Of a DNA stretch of 64,000 nt, positions 15,136-24,128 are shown piece after piece. The notes beneath the pieces were generated by a model. The model saw only the letters and a program-made list of their open reading frames with translations. It was not told where the DNA came from and searched no databases. Numbering within the stretch: position 1 is the stretch's first letter; every line of letters begins with the position of its first letter. The stretch lies in the NCBI GenBank assembly GCA_910586255.1, contig CAJUHR010000006.1, positions 68,371-132,370 of the forward strand, written 5' to 3'. Position numbers and translations under genes: made by a program. Source of the DNA: an uncultured Lachnospiraceae bacterium. GTDB lineage: Bacteria > Bacillota > Clostridia > Lachnospirales > Lachnospiraceae.

Positions 15136-17952
15136 TTAATCCTCCTTTCCGGCTGTGATTACGGCGCTGGGGCCATTGGCATTTCCGGCGCCGGTGTTCC
15201 ATTTTAGCTGTTCCCGGTTTAAGGTGGCCTCAAGCCGCTGCTGCTGCAGAGAGATCTGCTGCTGTAAGGCTTGCTGCTCCTGGGCCTTGGCGGCCTGTCG
15301 GGCCGCCTCGGTTTTCTGCCATTCCTCTGCTGTAGGCAGTGTGGAAATGCGGGTGATGGCGGCATTCAGCCGCTGGGTGTAGGATTCAGCCTCCTGATAG
15401 TCGGCGATCAGGGGAAGCTTTCCTATGGCAGCGGTGACCAGCTCCTGAGCATTGGGGGCCTGGTATTCCAGGGCCTCCACATCCTGGAGGGCGGTGAGAA
15501 ATTCATTTTTGCGGGTCTCGATCTCTAAGATTTCCCGGCGCTTGACGGCCTCATCCTCTGCCTTTTTTTGGGCCAGGGCCTCTTCTCTGGCTTTCTGGAT
15601 CTCATACAGGGCGATGGTCTCTTCCATCTCGTTGATGGTGACGGAAAATGTCTCATAGCGGGCTGCGAGACGGTTCAGCAATTCTCCCCGCAGAATTCCC
15701 TCGTCCATCAGATTCAGCTGACTGACCATTTTCTGGTATTGTTCCTTTACCCAATACACGTCCTCCACGGTCTCAATGGTCTTTTTTTCAAAGGCTTCCA
15801 CACCAGATGCAAGCTCTGTCTCCAGCCGGCGCTGTTCTTTGTCATGAAGGCTTTGCTCGGCTCTCAGCCGGGCGGTGGTGCTTACTAAATCCGTGATGCC
15901 GGTTTTGGGATCCGCCTCAAGGGCCACGGTGGAGGGCTGTTCCCAGTCCCAGGGCTCCTTTCCTGTGTGAAGCTCGTCCATAACCTTTTTCCAGATGCGT
16001 CCCGCATAGGTGCTTCCGAAGATACCTGGCATGGCCCGGGGAATGTCATAGCCCACCCAGATGGCCGTGGTGTAATAGCGGGTGTAGCCGCAGAACCAGG
16101 TGTCCTTACTGCTGTTGGTAGTCCCTGTCTTGCCGGCGGCAGGCATTCCCCCGGACAGGGCAAGGCCGTGGCCGGTACCAAAGGGCTCTGTGAGGGTCCC
16201 CTTTAAAATATCTGTGATCATGTAGGCCGTGTCCTCTTCATAGACCTGCTGGGCCTGGGGCTTTCTGTCCCTGGTCAGATTGCCCTCCTGCTCATGCTCA
16301 ATGCGCAGAATACAGGTCCGGTCATTGTAAACACCGCTGTTGGCCAGAGTGCTGTAGCCTTTGGCCATATCCACCACCCGCAAGCCATTGGTGAAGCCGC
16401 CGATGCTCAGGGAGGGAATGTTGTTGTCAATATATGTAATTTTGTGGAAATTCATTTTCCCCAGATATTCCAGTCCGAAATTAACGCCGATATCCTCTAA
16501 AATCTGCCAGGCCACGGTGTTTAAGCTGCGGTTTAGGGCCTCCCGAACCGTTACCTCCCCGTGATAGGAGCCGCCGCTGTTGGAGGGCCCGTCCTCCCAT
16601 TTGTGGTCGTCCACCAGCCGGGCGGGGTAGTATTCTCCGGTGTCAAAGGCAGGGGCATAGTCAATGAGAGGCTTTATGGTGCTGCCAGGCTGGCGGGCGC
16701 TTAGGTAGGCCCGGTTAAAGGGATCCTCCTCCCCCCGGCCGCCCACGATTGCCACCACATAGTTGGTCTGGTTGTCCACAATGACCCCGGCTCCCTGAAG
16801 GGCATATTTGCCGTTTTCCTGCAGCTCGGTATAGGAGGAGAGCCCCTCATCAATCCGTGCCTGCAAAAGTCCCTGGAAAGAAGGATCCAGGGAGGTGTAA
16901 ATGCGGAAGCCTCCGGCCCGGATCCGGTCGTTTTTTTCATTGTAGAGGGTCTGATATTTTTCCATGTAGGAGGTATAGTCCTCCTTGTTCTCATAGGTGT
17001 AGCGAAAAGGAAAGCCGTCTAACTTCATTAATTCCAAGGTGGCACAGTGGATGGCATAGCTGCTTATGTAATTTTCATCGGTGCCCTCAGCCTCCTCCTG
17101 GACAATCCGCAAGGGCTGGGAGAGAAAAAAATCATATTCATCCCTGGTGAGATAGCCTACCTTGTACATGCTTTCCAGAACATCATTGCGTTTTTCCAGG
17201 GAGGCCTCGGGATTTTTCACCGGGTCATAGGCAGAGGGGCTGTTGCTGATTCCCGCAAGCACCGCCGCCTCACCGGCGCTCAGCTCAGAGGCGTCCTTGC
17301 CGAAATAATACCGGCTGGCCGCCTGAACGCCGTAGCAGTGATTCCCGTAAAAGTTGGTGTTGCAGTAAAATTCCATAATGTCCGCTTTGGAATATTCCTT
17401 TTCGATCTCCGGCGCCAGGAGAATCTCCACAACCTTGCGGGTGAAGCTTTTCTCCTGAGTTAAGTAGGTGTTTTTGATCACCTGCTGAGTGATAGTGCTG
17501 CCGCCCTGGGTGATGACGCCCCTGTTTTTTACCAGGGCCAGCGCCGCCCGGGTGGTGGCTATCCAGTCCACGCCGGTATGGCTTTTGAACCGGCGATCCT
17601 CCTGTGCTATGTATGCATTTTGAATGTTTAAGCTGATCTGGTTAATGGGTACATACTCATAATGGCCCGCGTTTATAAGGCCGGCCAGGTTGCCGTCCTT
17701 GTCATAGATTTCTGTGTCAGAGAGCATCCGGAAATCCTGCCGTTCCATCTGGGCCAGCTTGTTGTAGGCCACCTGACGGCAATGGTCTAAGTCAGGCTTT
17801 ACCCTGGCGTAGACCAGAAGAACGGCTACCAAAGACAGGATCAGGGTTACGGCGAGAAGCTGTAAAATACTCTGCAAAAGCCAGCACAGGATACCGAAGA
17901 GAGTTATAAAAAAGCTGGCAATGCAGGTCAGAATCGTTTTGATAATTTTCAT
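15136..17952 (-). CDS. Class A penicillin-binding protein (glycosyltransferase/transpeptidase)
   Basis: A 938-residue bifunctional peptidoglycan synthase. A long hydrophobic N-terminus (about 5-48) anchors it in the membrane. The GT51 domain has AQEDRRFKSHTGVDW (catalytic Glu), GGSTITQQVIKN, EILLAPEIEKEYSK and FYGNHCYGVQAASRYYFGK. The transpeptidase has Ser424 in QPGSTIKPL, an NRSLNT (SxN) motif and Lys608 in GKTGTTN. After the catalytic core (about residue 690) comes an unusually long, Gln/Glu/Lys/Ala-rich coiled-coil tail of roughly 240 residues ending AKAQEQQALQQQISLQQQRLEATL. It probably leads an operon with the small membrane protein and is divergent from murC. AAAGGACC lies before the ATG. 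Confidence 0.93.
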   Translation of the reverse strand: MKIIKTILTCIASFFITLFGILCWLLQSILQLLAVTLILSLVAVLLVYARVKPDLDHCRQVAYNKLAQMERQDFRMLSDTEIYDKDGNLAGLINAGHYEYVPINQISLNIQNAYIAQEDRRFKSHTGVDWIATTRAALALVKNRGVITQGGSTITQQVIKNTYLTQEKSFTRKVVEILLAPEIEKEYSKADIMEFYCNTNFYGNHCYGVQAASRYYFGKDASELSAGEAAVLAGISNSPSAYDPVKNPEASLEKRNDVLESMYKVGYLTRDEYDFFLSQPLRIVQEEAEGTDENYISSYAIHCATLELMKLDGFPFRYTYENKEDYTSYMEKYQTLYNEKNDRIRAGGFRIYTSLDPSFQGLLQARIDEGLSSYTELQENGKYALQGAGVIVDNQTNYVVAIVGGRGEEDPFNRAYLSARQPGSTIKPLIDYAPAFDTGEYYPARLVDDHKWEDGPSNSGGSYHGEVTVREALNRSLNTVAWQILEDIGVNFGLEYLGKMNFHKITYIDNNIPSLSIGGFTNGLRVVDMAKGYSTLANSGVYNDRTCILRIEHEQEGNLTRDRKPQAQQVYEEDTAYMITDILKGTLTEPFGTGHGLALSGGMPAAGKTGTTNSSKDTWFCGYTRYYTTAIWVGYDIPRAMPGIFGSTYAGRIWKKVMDELHTGKEPWDWEQPSTVALEADPKTGITDLVSTTARLRAEQSLHDKEQRRLETELASGVEAFEKKTIETVEDVYWVKEQYQKMVSQLNLMDEGILRGELLNRLAARYETFSVTINEMEETIALYEIQKAREEALAQKKAEDEAVKRREILEIETRKNEFLTALQDVEALEYQAPNAQELVTAAIGKLPLIADYQEAESYTQRLNAAITRISTLPTAEEWQKTEAARQAAKAQEQQALQQQISLQQQRLEATLNREQLKWNTGAGNANGPSAVITAGKED

Positions 17953-18192
17953 GGTATTTAAAGGTCCTTTTTTAGCATTACTGGTTTCTTACCAGGATAG
18001 TATAATACAAAACAGGAAAAAGGGGTAGTAAAAAAGTGTGGGAAAACCATCAAAATAGGAAGAAAATATTGACTTTCAGGGGAAAAAGAAGTAAAAGTAA
18101 AGGGATTGTGGAAGAGAAATCATCCGGATGGCCAGAGAAAGAGGGAGAAAAGAAGCCTGGGGATGCCGGATAAGCAGAAAGGGACAGGGATT

Positions 18193-19572
18193 ATGTATCA
18201 GATTGATTTTGGGAAGCCATTGACAGTTTATTTTATAGGAATCGGCGGAATCAGCATGAGCGGCCTGGCGGAAATTCTCCTGCGGGAGGGTTTTTCAGTC
18301 AGCGGATCGGACGCTCACGAGAGCGGCCTGACCGACCATCTAGAGAGCCGCGGGGCAAGGATTTTCTACGGGCAGCGGGCGGAAAATATTGGGGATGACA
18401 TCGACTTAGCCGTGTATACGGCGGCCATCCATCCGGACAATCCGGAATATCAGGAGGTAAAGCGGAGGGGAATTCCCATGCTGAGCCGGGCAGAGCTTCT
18501 GGGTCAGATGATGAGAAACTACCGACACGCTCTGGCTGTTGCGGGAACCCACGGAAAGACCACCACCACCTCCATGGTGACGGAAATTCTTTTGGCGTCT
18601 CACATGGATCCCACCGTGTCCGTGGGGGGAATTCTTCACTCCATCGGAGGCAATATCCGGGTAGGCGGCCAGGAGCTTTTTGTCACGGAGGCCTGTGAAT
18701 ACACAAACAGCTTTCTGGAATTTTTCCCCACCATAGAGGTGATTCTCAACATTGAGGCAGATCATCTGGACTTTTTTAAGGATCTGGATGATATCCGCCA
18801 ATCCTTCCGGAAATTTGCAAAAAGGCTGCCAAAGGAAGGGCTTTTGATTCTGGACGGAGCCATAGACAATCAGGAGGAGATTACCAGGGGGTTAGAATGC
18901 AGGGTGGTGACGGTGGGCCACGGAACCGCGGGAGATTACGGCGTGGCGGATATCTCCTACGATGAGCTGGCCCGCGCCTCCTTTACCCTGATGAAAAAGG
19001 GGGTTCCCGCAGGAAGAATCCGCCTGGGAGTGCCCGGGGAGCACAATGTGTACAATGCTCTGGCGGCAGTGGCGGCAGCGGAGGCCTTAGGTGTTCCCAT
19101 GGAGGCTATCGTCCGGGGGCTGGCAGGCTTTGAAGGCACAGAGCGGAGGTTTGAGAAGAAGGGAAAGGTGGGAGGCGTGACCATTATTGATGATTATGCC
19201 CACCATCCTCAGGAGATTGCGGCCACCTTAAGGGCGGCGAAGAATTATCCCCACAAGAAGCTGTGGTGTGTGTTTCAGCCTCACACCTACTCGCGGACAA
19301 AGGCTCTTTTGGATGATTTTGCCAGGGAGCTGGCAGCGGCGGACCAGGTGGTCCTTGCAGAGATTTATCCGGCCAGGGAGACGGACACTCTGGGAGTCAG
19401 CTCAAGGGATATAGGCATGAGGATCGAAAAGCTGGGCACTCCTGCAGAATGTTTTTCCACGTTTGACGAAATCGAAACATTTATTTTAAAAAATTGTTCC
19501 CCAGGCGATTTGTTGATAACTATGGGGGCCGGAGATATTGTAAAAGTTGGGGAAAGACTTCTTGGCCAATAG
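18193..19572 (+). CDS. murC: UDP-N-acetylmuramate--L-alanine ligase
   Basis: A 459-residue cytoplasmic Mur ligase that adds L-Ala to UDP-MurNAc using ATP. Domain 1 starts YFIGIGGISMSGLAEIL, the ATP loop is GTHGKTTTTS (Lys122), and VLNIEADHLDFF, GEHNVYNALAA and DDYAHHPQEI are all typical of MurC. The frame is open back to a TTG at 18106, but that lies about where transcription would start from TTGACT-17-TAAAAG (18069-18097). ATG 18193 starts the conserved protein; ATG 18163 is an alternative. The stop codon TAG directly abuts the first DnaA box. Confidence 0.93.
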   Translation: MYQIDFGKPLTVYFIGIGGISMSGLAEILLREGFSVSGSDAHESGLTDHLESRGARIFYGQRAENIGDDIDLAVYTAAIHPDNPEYQEVKRRGIPMLSRAELLGQMMRNYRHALAVAGTHGKTTTTSMVTEILLASHMDPTVSVGGILHSIGGNIRVGGQELFVTEACEYTNSFLEFFPTIEVILNIEADHLDFFKDLDDIRQSFRKFAKRLPKEGLLILDGAIDNQEEITRGLECRVVTVGHGTAGDYGVADISYDELARASFTLMKKGVPAGRIRLGVPGEHNVYNALAAVAAAEALGVPMEAIVRGLAGFEGTERRFEKKGKVGGVTIIDDYAHHPQEIAATLRAAKNYPHKKLWCVFQPHTYSRTKALLDDFARELAAADQVVLAEIYPARETDTLGVSSRDIGMRIEKLGTPAECFSTFDEIETFILKNCSPGDLLITMGAGDIVKVGERLLGQ

Positions 19573-19602
19573 TTATCCACATTATCCACATAGTTTTCCA
19601 CT
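19573..19602 (+). promoter_or_regulatory. DnaA boxes, first cluster
   Basis: TTATCCACA occurs twice back to back (19573-19581 and 19582-19590), both exact matches to the DnaA consensus. A weaker TTTTCCACT (19594-19602) follows. The first box begins right after the murC stop. Confidence 0.75.
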
Positions 19603-19728
19603 TTTTATGGCAGAAGGCTATGTGGATTCTTTCTTTCTCTGGGAATGAAGCCACGATTTCTCAAAAATCCCGGATTCCGGCAAAAGACGACCGGTTTTGA
19701 CAGGGACTGACAAGAACTTTCATCTGGA

Positions 19729-19772
19729 TTATCCACTTTATCCACATTATCCACAATTCATCCGGTGGATAA
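19729..19772. promoter_or_regulatory. DnaA boxes, second cluster in front of dnaD
   Basis: Three head-to-tail boxes at exact 9-bp steps, TTATCCACT (19729-19737), TTATCCACA (19738-19746) and TTATCCACA (19747-19755), are followed by one on the minus strand, TTATCCACC (19764-19772). They lie 64-107 bp before the dnaD start and about 30 bp before its likely -10 element, so DnaA bound here could control the primosome operon. Confidence 0.75.
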
Positions 19773-19801
19773 ACGGGGCTATTTTCTTTTGAAAAAGGAT
19801 G

Positions 19802-19810
19802 TGCTAGAAT
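19802..19810 (+). promoter_or_regulatory. Extended -10 promoter for dnaD-dnaI
   Basis: TGC-TAGAAT is an extended -10 with no clear -35 at 17 nt. Such promoters often depend on an activator; the DnaA boxes lie just upstream. Confidence 0.45.
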
Positions 19811-19835
19811 AGAAATACAGTAGAGAGGGTGAGAA

Positions 19836-20897
19836 ATGATGGATATGATCTGCAGTTTTCAAATGGAAGCGACCCTGGTGGCCAATGAGTTTGTTGACCG
19901 GTATATGGCAGCGGCTAACGGAGAATATGTGAAGGTGTATCTGTATCTGCTGCGGCACCAGAGGGAACCGGTGGATATTGACCGGATTGCCGATGCCTTA
20001 AACCATACGGAGTCGGATGTGAAGAGAGCTCTGGCCTACTGGGAGAAGCTGGGTGTGCTCCGGATGAGAGAGGAAGAGAAGGAAAGCGGGAAGAAAACGG
20101 AAGGCGACCAGGTGGAGAACCAATCCCAAAAAGAGGAGACCCTGGTGATTTGCGGCGAGAGCGGGGAGAGCCCTAAAGAACCGGCAGTCCTGGCGGAGGC
20201 CGTTGGGAAGGGGCCGGCGACTATTAGGCCGGTGTACAGCCAGGAACAGGTAAACCGTCTGGCCGAGGACGAAGACTTTACTCAGCTTTTATACATAGCT
20301 CAGAAGTATATGAACAAGGTTTTTACCTCCCGTGAGTGTGAAGTGTTTGCCTATTTGTATGACGGCCTTCATATGACCACAGAGCTTTTGGAATATCTGG
20401 TGGAATATTGTGTTCAGGGCGGTCACACCAGCATCCGTTATATAGAGACCGTGGGACTCAGCTGGCATGAGCGGGGACTTAATACGGTGGAGGCGGCAAG
20501 GGCCTATGCCAGCGGCTTTACAAAGGATTCCTTTGCAGTCATGCGCTGCTTCGGCCTTACGGGACGTAAGCCCGGAGATGGTGAGAAGCAGATGCTTGAG
20601 AAATGGTTTTCCACCTATGGTTTTTCCCGGGAGCTGGTTTTGGAGGCCTGCAACCGGACCATGGCTGCCACTCACACTCCCAGCTTCCAGTACGCGGACA
20701 AAATATTAGGCGAGTGGAGAAAAGCGGGAGTGAGGACGGTCCGGGATGTGGCCGTTCTGGATGAAAAGCGGCAGGGAAGAAAGCGGAGCGGTCCGGGAAA
20801 GAAGGCCGCCAACCAGTTCCACAATTTTGAACAGCGCGCAACGGACTATGACGCCATGGTTTTGGACCAGGTAAAGAGCTGGATAGGACAGGCGTAG
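19836..20897 (+). CDS. dnaD: DnaD-domain primosome protein
   Basis: A 353-residue protein of the DnaD/DnaB helicase-loading family. The N-terminal part (about 20-75: EFVDRYMAAANGEYVKVYLYLLRHQ...IADALNHTESDVKRALAYWEKLGVL) is a winged-helix domain. An acidic, charged linker (about 80-130) and a DnaB_2 domain (about 150-300) follow, with the conserved YIETVGLSWHERGLNTVEAARAYA and ILGEWRKAGVRTV. It should act with the downstream DnaI-like ATPase in loading the replicative helicase. GAGAGGGTGAGAA precedes the start. Confidence 0.88.
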   Translation: MMDMICSFQMEATLVANEFVDRYMAAANGEYVKVYLYLLRHQREPVDIDRIADALNHTESDVKRALAYWEKLGVLRMREEEKESGKKTEGDQVENQSQKEETLVICGESGESPKEPAVLAEAVGKGPATIRPVYSQEQVNRLAEDEDFTQLLYIAQKYMNKVFTSRECEVFAYLYDGLHMTTELLEYLVEYCVQGGHTSIRYIETVGLSWHERGLNTVEAARAYASGFTKDSFAVMRCFGLTGRKPGDGEKQMLEKWFSTYGFSRELVLEACNRTMAATHTPSFQYADKILGEWRKAGVRTVRDVAVLDEKRQGRKRSGPGKKAANQFHNFEQRATDYDAMVLDQVKSWIGQA

Positions 20898-20991
20898 ACA
20901 GGCAGGATGCAGAGACGGCAGCCGGGTGGTCACAGCTGCCACAGAGGCAGACCGGACAGATTTTGGGCAACGGACAGAGAGTGAGGGAGTC

Positions 20992-21990
20992 ATGGCACTT
21001 AGCAATTCTCAATATAATGAGGTGATGAGGGATTACGAAAAGCAGCAGCTTAAGAATCGTTATGACAGGCAGCGCCGGGTGGAGGAGGTCTACAGGCAGG
21101 TGCCACGAATTAGGCAGCTGGATGAAGAGATACGCTCCCGGGGAGCAGACTCGGCCCGGCAGGTATTAGCCGGGGATGACGGTGCTAAGGAGCGGTTTAA
21201 GAAAAAGCTTGAGGAGCTGAGAAAAGAGAAACGAAGTCTTTTGAGGGAGGCCGGTTATCCAAACGATTATATGGAGCCGCGCTTTCGCTGTTCGGATTGC
21301 CAGGATACGGGCTACGCGAAAGGGAGGCGGTGCCATTGCTTCGAGCAGGCAAGGACCCGGATCCTCTATGCCCAGTCCAATATCCGCCAGGTGCTCAACC
21401 AGGAGAATTTTGACACCTTATCCTACGAGTGGTATGATGACACTGCCCGTCTGGACCATCTGGGCATGACGGAGGCAGCCTATATGAGGATGGTGGTGAA
21501 AAGCTGCCGGGAGTTTGCTGCGGGCTTTCCCGAAAAGGGGAGAAATCTTCTGTTTACCGGAAGCACCGGGGTGGGAAAGACATTTCTCACCAACTGTATT
21601 GCAAAGGCTCTGATTGACCGGTACATTTCCGTTATTTATCTGACCTCCCAGGATTTGTTTGAGCTTTTGTCCCGCTACAAGTTTGGCAGGGAGACTTTGG
21701 AGGATGTGGAGGAGAGCTGCCGTCATATTCTGGAATGTGAGATGTTGATTATTGACGACCTGGGGACAGAGGTCAACAATACCTTTGTGTCCTCCCAGCT
21801 GTTTTACTGTGTCAATGAGCGGATTAACCGGCAGAAGGGAACCATCATTTCCACCAATTTGTCTATGGGAATGCTCCGCGACACATACTCGGATCGGGTT
21901 ACATCCCGGCTTATGAGCAATTATGCCACCATTCCCCTGTACGGAGGGGATATCCGCATGAAAAAGAGAAACTTTCGGGGATTATCTTGA
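20992..21990 (+). CDS. dnaI: DnaI/DnaC-like helicase loader ATPase
   Basis: A 332-residue AAA+ protein. The N-terminal half has a charged helical region and a four-Cys cluster (CSDCQDTGYAKGRRCHC), matching the zinc-binding N domain of DnaI. Walker A is TGSTGVGKT (Lys196), Walker B is LIIDDLGTE, and ISTNLSMGML is the sensor 1 region. It should load the DnaB-type helicase with the DnaD-like partner encoded 94 nt upstream. ATG 20992 is preferred because GAGGGAG lies directly before it; the in-frame GTG at 20926 has none. Confidence 0.9.
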   Translation: MALSNSQYNEVMRDYEKQQLKNRYDRQRRVEEVYRQVPRIRQLDEEIRSRGADSARQVLAGDDGAKERFKKKLEELRKEKRSLLREAGYPNDYMEPRFRCSDCQDTGYAKGRRCHCFEQARTRILYAQSNIRQVLNQENFDTLSYEWYDDTARLDHLGMTEAAYMRMVVKSCREFAAGFPEKGRNLLFTGSTGVGKTFLTNCIAKALIDRYISVIYLTSQDLFELLSRYKFGRETLEDVEESCRHILECEMLIIDDLGTEVNNTFVSSQLFYCVNERINRQKGTIISTNLSMGMLRDTYSDRVTSRLMSNYATIPLYGGDIRMKKRNFRGLS

Positions 21991-22041
21991 CTTGAACGTA
22001 GCATAATGATATAAAAGAAACACATCAGAAGCATACGGATT

Positions 22042-22072
22042 GTAACGGTTCAGATACCCCTTGAACTGTTAC
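22042..22072. repeat. Hairpin copy of the dispersed repeat
   Basis: GTAACGGTTCA (22042-22052) and TGAACTGTTAC (22062-22072) are inverted copies of the family's end motif with one mismatch, leaving a 9-nt loop. It looks like an element reduced to its two ends. Confidence 0.65.
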
Positions 22073-22107
22073 TACGGATTTACCACAATCATACATGGAG
22101 GAAAAGC

Positions 22108-23292
22108 ATGATCTACGAAGAGAAGACGATTGAGACGATTCCGGTAGGGCCGTTGGGACTGATCCCGCTGAAAAGCTGCGCCGAGCTGGGAGCCAGGGTA
22201 AATGACTGGCTGGTAGCGTGGAGAAAGGAGCGCGAAAGCGAACATAAATCAACGATTGCTTTTGCCGGCTATCAGAGGGATTCTTACATTGTGGAGGCCA
22301 AGACGCCGCGTTTTGGTTCAGGGGAAGGAAAGGGAACCATTGAGGAGTCGGTCCGGGGAGATGATTTGTACATTATGGTTGACGTGTGCAACTACAATCT
22401 GACTTATTCCCTGTGCGGCATGACCAACCGCATGTCGCCGGATGATCATTTTCAGGATCTGAAAAGGGTAATCGCCGCGGCGGCAGGCAAGGCCCGCCGG
22501 ATCAATGTGATTATGCCGTTTTTGTATGAGAGCCGTCAGCACCGCAGGTCCAGCAGGGAGTCCCTTGACTGCGCGTTGGCTTTGCAGGAGCTGACCAATA
22601 TGGGCGTGGAGAATATTATCACCTTTGATGCCCATGATCCCCGGGTTCAGAATGCCATTCCCTTAAAGGGCTTTGAGACGGTACAGCCCATATATCAGTT
22701 TATTAAGTACCTTCTTAAGGAGGAACGGCAGCTGGACATTGACAGCGATCACATGATGGTGATCAGCCCGGACGAGGGCGGTATGAGCCGTGCCGTTTAT
22801 TTTGCCAATGTACTGGGGCTGGATATGGGGATGTTTTATAAGCGGAGGGATTACACCCGCATTGTCAATGGTAGGAATCCGATCGTGGCCCATGAGTTTT
22901 TGGGATCCAGCGTGGAGGGAAAGGATGTGCTGATCATTGATGACATGATTTCATCGGGGGAGAGCATGCTGGATGTGGCCAAGGAGCTGAAGCGGCGGAA
23001 GGCCAGAAAGGTATTTGTCTGCGCCACCTTCGGTCTGTTTACCAACGGACTTGCCAAGTTTGACGAGTATTATGCCAATGGGATGATTGACCGGATTTTG
23101 ACTACCAACTTAGTTTATCAGACTCCGGAGCTTTTATCCCGCCCCTACTATATCAATGTGGATATGAGCAAGTACATTGCTTTGATTATTGATAATCTCA
23201 ATCATGACGATTCTCTCAGTGAGCTTTTGAATCCGACAAAGAGGATCAACAAGCTTCTGGACAAATATCGAAGCGACAAGGGCAATGGGTAA
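22108..23292 (+). CDS. prs: Ribose-phosphate pyrophosphokinase (divergent, long form)
   Basis: A 394-residue PRPP synthetase homologue, which makes PRPP from ribose-5-phosphate and ATP for nucleotide, His and Trp synthesis. It is about 80 residues longer than the classical enzyme, with an N-terminal extension before the YIMVDV strand. MPFLYESRQHRRSSRES corresponds to the ATP-loop region, ITFDAHDP to the metal-binding segment, and VLIIDDMISSGESM to the PRPP loop (typical DDMIDTGGT). This long form is familiar in Clostridia. GGAGG precedes the ATG. A possible operon with lepB, 36 nt downstream. Confidence 0.88.
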   Translation: MIYEEKTIETIPVGPLGLIPLKSCAELGARVNDWLVAWRKERESEHKSTIAFAGYQRDSYIVEAKTPRFGSGEGKGTIEESVRGDDLYIMVDVCNYNLTYSLCGMTNRMSPDDHFQDLKRVIAAAAGKARRINVIMPFLYESRQHRRSSRESLDCALALQELTNMGVENIITFDAHDPRVQNAIPLKGFETVQPIYQFIKYLLKEERQLDIDSDHMMVISPDEGGMSRAVYFANVLGLDMGMFYKRRDYTRIVNGRNPIVAHEFLGSSVEGKDVLIIDDMISSGESMLDVAKELKRRKARKVFVCATFGLFTNGLAKFDEYYANGMIDRILTTNLVYQTPELLSRPYYINVDMSKYIALIIDNLNHDDSLSELLNPTKRINKLLDKYRSDKGNG

Positions 23293-23328
23293 ATACTCAG
23301 AAAGAGGAAATATAGAGGACAGAGCGCA

Positions 23329-23952
23329 ATGAGTGAAAACAGAAATTATCGGGAGCCGGAGGAAGACTCAGCGGACAGAAGCACAGAGGAGTCTGGCAGT
23401 GAGGGCTGGCAGATTCCCAAAAAGGAGAGGATCAACTGGAAGAAGGAGCTGTGGGAGTGGATAAAGATCATTGTGTCAGCGGCAGTGATTGCCCTGGTGC
23501 TAAACACCTTTATTATTGCCAACAGCAAGGTGCCCAGCGGTTCCATGGAAAATACCATCATGACCAATGACCGTGTGATCGGCTTTCGTTTGTCCTATCT
23601 GTTTGCGGAGCCGGAGCGGGGGGATATTGTTATTTTTCACTATCCGGATGATGAGAAAATTTACTTTGTAAAGCGGGTGATCGGGCTTCCGGGAGATACT
23701 GTGGATATTCATGACGGCCATGTGTATCTCAATGGGTCGGATGTGCCTCTTAAAGAGGATTATATCCGGGAGCCTATGATACCGGAGGAGCCTGTCCGCT
23801 ATGAGGTGCCGGAGGATTGTTATTTCATGCTGGGCGACAACCGCAACTATTCAAAGGACGCCAGGTTCTGGGAGAATACCTATGTGAAAAAAGAAAAAAT
23901 TGTGGCAAAGGTGCTTTTCCGGTATTATCCGGGGCTGGGAAGAATCAAGTAA
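23329..23952 (+). CDS. lepB: Signal peptidase I
   Basis: A 207-residue membrane protease that removes signal peptides from secreted proteins. An acidic cytosolic head is followed by one transmembrane helix (about 44-64, IIVSAAVIALVLNTFIIA). The catalytic Ser is in KVPSGSMENTI and the general-base Lys in YFVKRVIGLPGD; GDNRNYSKDARFW is the conserved box E. The start has GAGGAC upstream. It probably shares a transcript with prs and ends at a terminator. Confidence 0.95.
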   Translation: MSENRNYREPEEDSADRSTEESGSEGWQIPKKERINWKKELWEWIKIIVSAAVIALVLNTFIIANSKVPSGSMENTIMTNDRVIGFRLSYLFAEPERGDIVIFHYPDDEKIYFVKRVIGLPGDTVDIHDGHVYLNGSDVPLKEDYIREPMIPEEPVRYEVPEDCYFMLGDNRNYSKDARFWENTYVKKEKIVAKVLFRYYPGLGRIK

Positions 23953-23960
23953 CTTTTAGG

Positions 23961-23990
23961 GGCTGTCAGAGAGACAGCCTTCTTTAATTT
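23961..23990 (+). terminator. Terminator after lepB
   Basis: GGCTGTC (23961-23967) pairs with GACAGCC (23973-23979), followed by TTCTTTAATTT. Confidence 0.8.
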
Positions 23991-24128
23991 GTTGCTATTT
24001 CGTATATTATATGATATATTGAAAAGCAGAAAAACTACGGCAGATCGGACATGGGAGCTGCTGGAAAAAGGGTGTTACATGTCGGTGATAAAAGGATATG
24101 GGCAGCCTGAGAGGGAGGATAAAGTGTA

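Noticed and set aside
18106..18192. N-terminal extension of murC from TTG 18106
   Set aside because: It would begin about at the expected transcription start and is not conserved in MurC.
19573..19772. DnaA-box cluster as the chromosome origin
   Set aside because: No dnaA, dnaN, rpmH or recF lies nearby and no AT-rich unwinding region is obvious, so I call it a regulatory or titration cluster until skew data say otherwise.
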